Below, piece by piece: positions 1 to 5,641 of a stretch of 5,641 nucleotides of DNA. The position numbers and the translations under genes are program-made. The stretch is from Calditrichota bacterium (GTDB taxonomy: Bacteria > Zhuqueibacterota > Zhuqueibacteria > Residuimicrobiales > Krinioviventaceae), in the NCBI GenBank assembly GCA_003818595.1, contig RPQV01000260.1, positions 1 to 5,641 on the forward strand, read 5' to 3'. Under the pieces are notes generated by a model. It worked only from the letters and a program-made list of their open reading frames with translations, was not told where the DNA came from and did not search any database. Every line of letters begins with the position of its first letter. Positions within the stretch are counted from its first letter, which is position 1.

Positions 1-251
1 AGGATGATCCGCACCAGTCTTTTCCGGGTCGTGTTTTCGGGGATTTTTACCCTCTGGCGTGGTATCACGAATTTGATGGCGGCAGACAGTTCTATACGGC
101 TCTGGGTCATAAGATAGAGTATTATGATGATGTTCATTTTATCCGTCATCTTGAGGGAGGAATTTTGTGGGCTATAGGCGATAAGAAGCCGTTAGATTAT
201 TCGCGCGTCAAGTCTGATTTCAAAATTGAACTGGTTCCCGACGATAAATAA
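1..251 (+). CDS. ThuA-like domain protein, C-terminal fragment (5' end outside window)
   Basis: The frame is open from base 3 to the TAA at 249-251 and gives the last 82 residues of a protein cut by the window edge. Fragment residues 17-36 read PLAWYHEFDGGRQFYTALGH, followed by a Y-x-D-x-x-F-I-R-H-L-x-G-G-I-x-W-A-x-G pattern up to residue 59. This is the typical end of the ThuA-like (trehalose utilization) glutamine-amidotransferase-like fold. In that family the H-E-[FY]-D-G-G-R-x-[FW]-Y-T-x-L-G-H stretch is strongly conserved. ThuA proteins act in sugar utilization, and in Sinorhizobium ThuA works with the oxidoreductase ThuB on trehalose and related disaccharides. The exact chemistry here cannot be read from the fragment. 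The next gene starts 17 bases downstream on the same strand, so co-transcription is likely. The N-terminus, any signal peptide and any fused domain are not visible. Family assignment is confident; substrate is unknown. Confidence 0.85.
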   Translation, partial: DDPHQSFPGRVFGDFYPLAWYHEFDGGRQFYTALGHKIEYYDDVHFIRHLEGGILWAIGDKKPLDYSRVKSDFKIELVPDDK

Positions 252-268
252 ATGGAGATAATATCGAG

Positions 269-1504
269 ATGCCGAATCGAAGAGAATTCATGCAAGCGAT
301 CGCTGTCTCAGCGATACCGCTTTTCGTGCCGCAACGACTGCTGGGCAAAAACTCGCCCGCCAACACGATACAGATCGGTCAGATCGGTTGCGGCAGGATC
401 GCCCGTGAACATGATCTGTTGGAAACGCTCAAGTATGATCATGCGCGAATTGTAGCGGTCTGTGATCTGGATACCAAAAGAGCGCAGGAAGGAAAGCAGT
501 TTGTACAGGCGTGGTATCAGACGCACCGACAACTGCGCAATGTCGAAGTTAAGGTCTATCATGATTATCAAGAGCTGCTGGCCGATCCGACAATCGATGC
601 GGTGATGATCAGCACTCCCGACCATTGGCATGCCCAACCGGCGATCGAAGCTGCGCTCGCCGGAAAGGATATTTATCTGCAAAAACCCACCTCACTCACC
701 ATTGTCGAAGGACGTCAACTGAGCGACGTTATCCATCGCAGCGGGAGGATCCTGCAAATCGGCAGTCAACAGCGTTCAATGCCCCAGTTTCGTATTGCCT
801 GCGAACTGGTCCGCAACGGACGTGTGGGAAATCTGCAGACAATAAAGATCGGTCTTCCCGGTGACCCCTCCGGTGAGGAGGAAGCGGAAATGCCGATTCC
901 CGCAAATCTCAACTATGAAAAATGGCTTGGTTCTACGCCTTTTATATATTACACGGAGAAGCGTGTTCATCCTCAACACGACTATTCCCGTCCCGGTTGG
1001 CTGCGGTGTGAGCAATTCGGCGCCGGTATGATCACCGGTTGGGGAGCGCATCATCTCGATACGGCTAATTGGGGTATGGGTACAGAATACACCGGCCCTG
1101 TTCAAATCGAAGCGGAAGCTGAATTCCCGCGATCCGGTTTATGGGATGTTCACGGACCCTTTGAAGTGCAGGCCAGGTTTGCAAATGGCGTCGTCATGAT
1201 GGTATCCGGCGAATTCCCCAATGGTGTGAGATTTGAAGGAGATGAAGGCTGGATTTTTGTCACCCGCGGTGATTATGCCGTGACGGTGAGCGATCCGGCT
1301 GCCGTCGGGAATCAGCAGGCATTATCGGCCAGTGATCCCAAGCTGATCTCGACCCCGCTTCCGGATGACGCGGTTCGTCTCCATGTCAGTGAGAGCAACA
1401 TGGAGACTGGCTGGAGAGCATCAAGACGCGCAGACCCCCCGTTGCGCCGGTTGAAGTCGGCCATCGCGCCTGTTCAGCCTGTCTTCTCAGCCACATCGCC
1501 ATGA
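269..1504 (+). CDS. Gfo/Idh/MocA family NAD(P)-dependent oxidoreductase with Tat-like signal, frameshifted near its 3' end
   Basis: This is a predicted sugar or cyclitol dehydrogenase. The N-terminus has a twin-arginine motif (NRREFMQ, residues 3-9) and a short hydrophobic stretch (10-20), which suggests Tat export as in Zymomonas glucose-fructose oxidoreductase. The Rossmann domain begins at about residue 34 with the IGCGRIA dinucleotide-binding loop (39-45), and CDLD (65-68) ends the second strand. STPDHWHAQPAIEAALAGKDIY (115-136) and LQKP (137-140) follow. Lys139 matches the catalytic lysine of the family E-K-P motif, with Gln in place of Glu. GWGAHHLDTANWG (257-269) is the substrate-side motif with Asp264. 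A GGAG at 254-257, 11 bases before the ATG, supports this start. As read, the protein is 411 residues, but the last 32 or so (after about Met378) are an Arg/Pro-rich run unlike the family. The true C-terminus lies in another frame (1405-1623), and the restored length would be about 451. Substrate cannot be assigned. The gene pairs with the upstream ThuA-like gene. Confidence 0.88.
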   Translation: MPNRREFMQAIAVSAIPLFVPQRLLGKNSPANTIQIGQIGCGRIAREHDLLETLKYDHARIVAVCDLDTKRAQEGKQFVQAWYQTHRQLRNVEVKVYHDYQELLADPTIDAVMISTPDHWHAQPAIEAALAGKDIYLQKPTSLTIVEGRQLSDVIHRSGRILQIGSQQRSMPQFRIACELVRNGRVGNLQTIKIGLPGDPSGEEEAEMPIPANLNYEKWLGSTPFIYYTEKRVHPQHDYSRPGWLRCEQFGAGMITGWGAHHLDTANWGMGTEYTGPVQIEAEAEFPRSGLWDVHGPFEVQARFANGVVMMVSGEFPNGVRFEGDEGWIFVTRGDYAVTVSDPAAVGNQQALSASDPKLISTPLPDDAVRLHVSESNMETGWRASRRADPPLRRLKSAIAPVQPVFSATSP

Positions 1505-1623
1505 AACTGAAGCGAAAATTGATCTGGAATCCGCTGAAGGAACGGTTCGAGAATGATGATCAGGCCAACGCCCTGTTGTCGCGTCCTCAGCGTTGGCCTT
1601 ATGGTACGAATTATCTTTTGTAA
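1405..1623 (+). pseudogene. Displaced C-terminal part of the Gfo/Idh/MocA oxidoreductase (out-of-frame remainder)
   Basis: The frame that is open from 1405 to the TAA at 1621-1623 gives 72 residues starting DWLESIKTRRPPVAPVEVGH and ending in SRPQRWPYGTNYLL. It contains P-V-A-P-V-E-V-G-H-R, then H-I-A-M-K-L-x-R-K-L-x-W-N-P and A-N-x-L-L-S-R-P-x-R-x-P. These are conserved landmarks of the C-terminus of secreted Gfo/Idh/MocA oxidoreductases. It has no start codon or ribosome binding site of its own at its beginning, so it is the continuation of the gene at 269 in another frame. One base appears to be missing between about 1397 and 1407. Restoring a C gives S-N-H-G-D-W-L, and restoring a G gives S-N-M-E-D-W-L; both are plausible. 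The good conservation of the remainder suggests a very recent mutation or a sequence error rather than long decay. Confidence 0.85.
1562..1599. other. Perfect 10-bp inverted repeat (stem-loop) near a convergent gene junction
   Basis: AGGCCAACGC at 1562-1571 is exactly complementary to GCGTTGGCCT at 1590-1599, leaving an 18-base loop. It lies inside the restored 3' end of the oxidoreductase gene, in codons for the conserved QANALLSRPQRWP segment. On the opposite strand it begins 28 bases past the gcvP stop. It could act as a transcript-end or 3'-protecting hairpin for either gene. No U-tract follows on either strand (TTATGG on plus, GATCAT on minus), so it is not a standard intrinsic terminator. 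The conserved protein motif may partly explain the pairing. Confidence 0.5.
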
Positions 1624-1627
1624 AGCA

Positions 1628-4516
1628 TCACTCGTTGATATCAGCAGACTGGTAGTTCTCCATCGGCGGACAGCTGCAGATCAGATTTCGATCTCCATAT
1701 GTATTATCGATGCGCGCCACAGGCGGCCAGAATTTCTGCTGCTTTAATGACTTGAGCGGGTAAACGGCCGCTTCGCGCGAGTAGGGGTGATTCCAGTCAT
1801 CAGAGATTGCTTCTACGGCCGGATGGGGAGCATTTTTCAGCATATTGTCGTTGGCATCCAGCCTGCCGGCGCGAATTTGCTCCATTTCATGATAAATTGC
1901 GATCATGGCGTCGCAAAATCGATCCAATTCCTCTTTTGGCTCGCTTTCCGTCGGTTCCACCATCAATGTGCCGTGAACCGGCCAGGCCACAGTGGGAGCA
2001 TGGAAGCTGTAATCCATCAGCCGTTTAGCGATATCCTCCACTTCAACACCTGCCTCTTTTTTAAAATGCCGCATATCAAATATCAGTTCGTGAGCGACGC
2101 GGCCGTGCACTCCGCTATAAACGACTGGATAGTACTCCTTTAATCTGCTGAACAGATAATTGGCGTTGAGAATGGCTGCTTTTGTCACCTCTTTCATGCC
2201 TTGAGCGCCCAGCATGCGGATGTAGGCATAAGAAATGAGCAGTATTCCTGCACTCCCCCATGGTGTTGCTGATACTGCGGGAATCGCCTTTTCGCCTCCC
2301 GTTTTCACCAAGACATGACCCGGCAGATAGGGGGAGAGCGCTTTCGTTACACAAATCGGGCCTACGCCAGGTCCACCGCCGCCATGGGGTATGCTGAAGG
2401 TTTTGTGCAGGTTGAGATGACAGACATCCGCGCCAATTTTTCCCGGACTGGTGAGCCCCACTTGAGCATTCATGTTAGCACCGTCCATATAAACCAATCC
2501 GCCATTTTGATGAATGATATCGCAGATTTCGATAATATCTTCTTCAAAAACTCCGTGAGTCGAAGGATAGGTCACCATCAAGGCCGCGAGATTTTCGCGA
2601 TTCGCTTCCGCCTTTTGGCGCAGATCGGCGATATTGATATTTCCCTTTTCATCACAATTCACCAGCACGACTTGCATCCCGGCCATGATGGCGCTGGCAG
2701 GATTGGTGCCGTGGGCGGATGCGGGGATCAGGGTGACGTGACGATGTGCCTGTCCATGGTCACGATGAAACGCGCGAATGACCATCAATCCGGTGTACTC
2801 TCCCTGAGCGCCCGAGTTCGGTTGCAGGGAGGTTGCCGCAAATCCGGTTATTTCACTCAGATAACCCTCCAATTCGCTGATCAGTCCGAGATAGCCCTGC
2901 ACCTGATCCGACGGCACAAATGGGTGCACGTTTGCGAATTCAGGCCAACTCACCGGAATCATCGCCGTTGCCGGATTGAGCTTCATGGTACAGGAGCCGA
3001 GGGGAATCATTGACGAGGTGAGGGAGAGGTCTTTATTTTCCAAAGACTTGATGTAACGCATCATGGCTGTCTCTGAATGATGGGTATTGAAAACGGGGTG
3101 TTGAAGATAAGCCGTTGATCGTTTGAGACTAGGCGGTAATGTTAACTTGATTTTATCGTGGACAGAAAAGTGTGCAGGGGCGTCGAGTGCTGCAGCAAAG
3201 AGTTCGACGATTTGTTGAATATCCTCCCTCTGTGTCGATTCATCAACCGCAATACCGATATGCTCCTGATCCAGATAGCGGAAATTTAATGCCGCCTTTT
3301 CTGCCGCCCTGCGTACCACTTGCAATTTTTCAGCGGGAAGGCTGACCAACAGCGTGTCGAAATATAGAGGATTCAGTTGTTTACAACCCATGTTCGAGAG
3401 ATGGTGTTCGAGTGCACCTGCGTTCTCATGGATAGCGGCAGCGATATTGAACAGGCCTTGGGGACCATGATATACTGCGTACATTCCTGCCATGATGGCC
3501 AGCAAAGCCTGAGCGGTGCAGATGTTGGAAGTCGCTTTTTCGCGGCGAATATGCTGTTCCCGAGTCTGCAGCGCCATACGATAACCTGTGTTTCCCAAGC
3601 GGTCAACAGAGACACCGATAACTCTTCCGGGCATTTGTCGTGTGAATTCTTCACGAGTGGCGAAAAATGCGGCGTGAGGACCTCCGAATCCGAGAGGTAC
3701 GCCAAATCGCTGAGCTGACCCGACCACGACATCGGCGCCGAATTCTCCCGGGGGTGTGAAGAGCGCCAAAGAGAGCAGGTCAACCGCGACGACCGTCAGA
3801 CAACCTCCGGCGTGAGCTTTGGTGATTAGCTGCTCATATTCGTAAACCTGTCCTTTTGCATCAGGAAACTGGAGCAGCAGGCCAAAAAGGTCTTGTTCCG
3901 CTTCAAAGGAGCTTATGTCCTCAATCACCAGCTCAATGCCGAGGGGTTCAGCTCGGTTTTTGAGGACATCAATGGTTTGAGGAAAGGTGTCGCAGGACAC
4001 AAAAAAACGATGGGCGTTAGTCTTTATCTTTTCTTTGGAGCGAAGGCGGTGAAGCATGGCCATGGCTTCTGCAGCGGCGGTCGCTTCATCGAGCAATGAT
4101 GCGTTCGCCACCTGCATACCGGTTAAATCCAGGACCATGGTTTGAAAATTGAGCAGAGCTTCCAGTCGGCCTTGGGATATCTCCGATTGATAGGGGGTGT
4201 ATTGGGTATACCAACCCGGATTTTCAAAAATATTTCTCAAGATCACGGATGGCGTCAACGTGTTGTAATATCCCAGACCAATATAGCTTTTTGCTGATTT
4301 ATTTTGTCCTGCTAAATCTTTAATGTGGGTGAGATACTCGTGCTCCGCCATTGGATCCGGAAGATCGAATTCCGTGTGCAGACGAATTTTCGCCGGAATA
4401 GTCTGTTCTATCAATTCATCAAGCGAACTCAATCCTATGACTTGCAGCATTTCCTGAAGTTGGTTTTGCTGAGGTCCGATGTGTCGCTCACAATATCGAT
4501 TGCGATGGCGTGTCAT
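1628..4516 (-). CDS. gcvP: Glycine dehydrogenase (aminomethyl-transferring), P-protein of the glycine cleavage system
   Basis: This is the PLP-dependent decarboxylase that releases CO2 from glycine and passes the aminomethyl group to lipoylated GcvH, in the cytoplasm. The 962-residue product is the long, one-chain form (P1 and P2 halves fused; E. coli GcvP is 957). The start fits the family: ERHIGP lies at residues 10-15. The first half has YIGLGYYNT (78-86) and YTPYQSEISQGRLE (106-119). The second half has MIPLGSCTMKLNP (503-515), SAHGTNPASA (600-609) and the PLP-lysine motif LNLHKTFSIPHGGGGPG (701-717), where Lys705 should form the Schiff base. The end has YGDRNLICSC (940-949), near the usual C-terminus. 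No break or missing key residue was seen, so it should be functional. AAAGGA sits 7 bases before the ATG. It lies 46 bases downstream of the DHH phosphoesterase gene, probably in one operon. gcvT, gcvH and lpd are not in the window, and no glycine riboswitch fits in the short upstream gap. Confidence 0.97.
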   Translation of the reverse strand: MTRHRNRYCERHIGPQQNQLQEMLQVIGLSSLDELIEQTIPAKIRLHTEFDLPDPMAEHEYLTHIKDLAGQNKSAKSYIGLGYYNTLTPSVILRNIFENPGWYTQYTPYQSEISQGRLEALLNFQTMVLDLTGMQVANASLLDEATAAAEAMAMLHRLRSKEKIKTNAHRFFVSCDTFPQTIDVLKNRAEPLGIELVIEDISSFEAEQDLFGLLLQFPDAKGQVYEYEQLITKAHAGGCLTVVAVDLLSLALFTPPGEFGADVVVGSAQRFGVPLGFGGPHAAFFATREEFTRQMPGRVIGVSVDRLGNTGYRMALQTREQHIRREKATSNICTAQALLAIMAGMYAVYHGPQGLFNIAAAIHENAGALEHHLSNMGCKQLNPLYFDTLLVSLPAEKLQVVRRAAEKAALNFRYLDQEHIGIAVDESTQREDIQQIVELFAAALDAPAHFSVHDKIKLTLPPSLKRSTAYLQHPVFNTHHSETAMMRYIKSLENKDLSLTSSMIPLGSCTMKLNPATAMIPVSWPEFANVHPFVPSDQVQGYLGLISELEGYLSEITGFAATSLQPNSGAQGEYTGLMVIRAFHRDHGQAHRHVTLIPASAHGTNPASAIMAGMQVVLVNCDEKGNINIADLRQKAEANRENLAALMVTYPSTHGVFEEDIIEICDIIHQNGGLVYMDGANMNAQVGLTSPGKIGADVCHLNLHKTFSIPHGGGGPGVGPICVTKALSPYLPGHVLVKTGGEKAIPAVSATPWGSAGILLISYAYIRMLGAQGMKEVTKAAILNANYLFSRLKEYYPVVYSGVHGRVAHELIFDMRHFKKEAGVEVEDIAKRLMDYSFHAPTVAWPVHGTLMVEPTESEPKEELDRFCDAMIAIYHEMEQIRAGRLDANDNMLKNAPHPAVEAISDDWNHPYSREAAVYPLKSLKQQKFWPPVARIDNTYGDRNLICSCPPMENYQSADINE

Positions 4517-4562
4517 GCTTTTATCCTTTTAGTTTGTACTTGAACGATTAACGATTGCGTGT
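4517..4562 (-). promoter_or_regulatory. gcvP leader: short intergenic gap with ribosome binding site
   Basis: The 46 bases between the DHH gene stop (TAA, 4563-4565) and the gcvP ATG hold a clear Shine-Dalgarno sequence, AAAGGA on the minus strand (4524-4529), 7 bases from the start codon. This supports the ATG chosen for gcvP. No convincing -35/-10 pair and no terminator hairpin were seen, so readthrough from the upstream gene is the simplest reading. The gap is too short for a glycine riboswitch aptamer. Confidence 0.7.
4543..4556. repeat. Two tandem copies of a 7-base unit in the gcvP leader
   Basis: AACGATT at 4543-4549 is repeated exactly at 4550-4556 (AATCGTTAATCGTT on the minus strand), between the DHH gene stop and the gcvP ribosome binding site. 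It could be a simple slippage duplication or a small binding site. The sequence does not distinguish these. Confidence 0.5.
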
Positions 4563-5627
4563 TTATTCCTTGGGCAGCGCGTCAGGTTTGGGTTGCAATA
4601 AAATGGATCGAACACTCTCATCTGCCTGGATCAAATGTCTCCATACCGCATCTTGATGCCCAAATATGGCGGCATATCTGGCCAATGTTTTTTGCTGCAA
4701 TTGTTGGAATTCATAATTTTCATTGAGATCGACGCGCCCACCGGCAAATGTTTCATGTCCGCCGGCGTTCACACAATCTTCCAGTATTTGCTGTAAAATC
4801 CGAAACGCCTGTCCTTCCGAATGAGTCGTTCTTAAAGAAAAATAGATGCTATTTTCATACTGACCCATGACCAAAACCCATGTCACATAGGTGCGCCGCA
4901 GAAAGAGATCCGCCATTTCCGCGATAATTTCAGGGGCCGGGACTTGTGCCAACGGCACAAAGATGAACTGGCGATAGATCAGCGCCCGCTGCAAAGCGAC
5001 AAACAGCATTTCGAAATAGGAATCGGGGAGTTTGGGAAAGGCAATGGCGCCGATTTTTCGTAGACTGGAAATCGGATAGAGTGTCAAGTAAACTTGGATA
5101 TCGCGTTTGTGAGCCTCTCGGCGCAGTTCCTGTGTTTCGGTGCGAATGGCATAAATAATGGCGGTGGCGAGATTTGATTTGATTTCAATATCTGCGGCGA
5201 ACAGCAGCTCGCAGAGGAGGGTGGCTGTGGCGCCGATGTTTCGGTTATAAACCAGCAAGTCTACATCCTGGGGTTTTTCTAAAGCGTGATGATCGAATAC
5301 CAGGTGGCAGTGAGCCGTTTCGGGCAGTGGATTGTTGCCGCGCCCGGGTTGAGTGTCCACCATGGCAATACGGTCGAACTGCTCCAGTGCAACGGTGTCG
5401 AACCGGATGGCCGGTATCTCCAATTCCTTCACCATGCTTTTGTTTTCAGCTCGATTTATCAGGCCGCCATAGGTGATCGTTGTCGGAACATGACAGCGGA
5501 TTTCTGCCAGAGTTTTGAGAGCAAAACCCGCCGCGAGTGCATCCGGATCCGGATTGTCATGCAGAATGACCAGGAGGGAACGCGCGTTTGCCAAAATCTT
5601 GTCAATGAAAAACAATGTTGTTGACAA
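4563..5627 (-). CDS. DHH/DHHA1 family phosphoesterase (NrnA/RecJ-like superfamily)
   Basis: This is a predicted metal-dependent phosphoesterase acting on nucleotides or short oligonucleotides. The DHH domain shows motif I HDNPDPDALAAG (23-34), YGGLINRAEN (53-62), motif II VDTQPGRGN (90-98) and the signature DHH at 112-114. IGATATLLCELL and IRTETQELRREAH follow; in many relatives this last motif has Asp (T-D-T) where Glu164 stands here. The C-terminal DHHA1 domain carries NAGGHETFAGG (287-297), the substrate-binding G-G-H-x-x-x-A-G-G motif. The length of 354 is near NrnA-type proteins (about 320-350). The start at 5627 is TTG with only a weak AGG 4 bases upstream. The frame stays open to the window edge and the first internal ATG codes for residue 65, past motif I, so the true start may lie outside the window. 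It precedes gcvP on the same strand. The fold is certain; whether the substrate is nanoRNA, pAp, a cyclic-dinucleotide product or something else is not. Confidence 0.9.
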   Translation of the reverse strand: MSTTLFFIDKILANARSLLVILHDNPDPDALAAGFALKTLAEIRCHVPTTITYGGLINRAENKSMVKELEIPAIRFDTVALEQFDRIAMVDTQPGRGNNPLPETAHCHLVFDHHALEKPQDVDLLVYNRNIGATATLLCELLFAADIEIKSNLATAIIYAIRTETQELRREAHKRDIQVYLTLYPISSLRKIGAIAFPKLPDSYFEMLFVALQRALIYRQFIFVPLAQVPAPEIIAEMADLFLRRTYVTWVLVMGQYENSIYFSLRTTHSEGQAFRILQQILEDCVNAGGHETFAGGRVDLNENYEFQQLQQKTLARYAAIFGHQDAVWRHLIQADESVRSILLQPKPDALPKE

Positions 5628-5641
5628 GGTGCCTGCTGATA

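Noticed and set aside
296..303. GCGATCGC octamer, the cyanobacterial HIP1 sequence
   Set aside because: I noticed only this copy, whereas HIP1-rich genomes carry it about once per kilobase. It is not evidence for a cyanobacterium.
371..388. Perfect tandem 9-base repeat CAGATCGGT
   Set aside because: It encodes QIGQIG at the first Rossmann strand, and the strand has normal length for the family, so it is a coincidence of codons and not an insertion.
252..455. Plus-strand frame starting at an ATG just after the ThuA stop
   Set aside because: It is out of frame with the oxidoreductase, whose signal and Rossmann motifs start from 269. The encoded peptide resembles no family.
1435..1440. Run of six C as the cause of the oxidoreductase frameshift
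   Set aside because: The restored frame already reads correctly before the run (DWLESIKTRRPPVAP), so the lost base lies upstream at about 1397-1407.
2315..3013. A 232-codon plus-strand frame opposite gcvP
   Set aside because: It lies wholly antisense to well-conserved gcvP codons, has no recognisable domain, and its composition mirrors the opposite strand. It is a shadow of gcvP.
4517..4562. Glycine riboswitch upstream of gcvP
   Set aside because: The gap is only 46 bases, shorter than one aptamer, and contains no matching conserved core or following terminator hairpin.
1..5641. A novel defence, mobile or RNA-based system
   Set aside because: Nearly every base is accounted for by four known protein families. 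There are no long repeats, arrays, structured non-coding stretches or mobility genes.

Overview
The window is ordinary bacterial chromosome. It is densely coding, with a base composition that looks near balanced by eye, and it carries four protein-coding loci in two converging units. No RNA gene, insertion sequence, CRISPR array or phage module was seen. The taxon cannot be fixed from the sequence. A twin-arginine-tagged Gfo/Idh/MocA oxidoreductase behind a ThuA-like protein is common in Planctomycetota, Bacteroidota/Rhodothermota and KSB1/Calditrichota-like heterotrophs. A one-chain glycine decarboxylase and a 'GGLINRAEN'-type DHH phosphoesterase fit such groups. This placement is inference.

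Plus strand (1-1623): the C-terminal end of a ThuA-like protein (stop at 249-251) is followed after 17 bases by a Gfo/Idh/MocA oxidoreductase starting at 269. The pair resembles the ThuA/ThuB arrangement of sugar (trehalose-type) oxidation. The oxidoreductase frame is broken near 1397-1407. The predicted protein runs on to a stop at 1502-1504, but the conserved family C-terminus lies in another frame and ends at 1623. One missing base explains this, so the gene is either a recent pseudogene or carries a sequencing/assembly error.

Minus strand (5627 down to 1628): a DHH/DHHA1 phosphoesterase (TTG start at the window edge, or a start further upstream) is followed after 46 bases by a full-length glycine dehydrogenase (decarboxylating), gcvP, with its own good ribosome binding site. 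The two are probably co-transcribed. gcvP makes the P-protein of the glycine cleavage system. The partners gcvT, gcvH and lpd are not in this window.

The two units meet tail to tail with only four bases between the restored oxidoreductase stop (1621-1623) and the gcvP stop (1628-1630). A perfect 10-bp inverted repeat at 1562-1599, inside the oxidoreductase 3' end, is the only candidate structured element near the junction. I found no evidence for a previously undescribed system. The most useful observations are the frameshift and the junction stem-loop.
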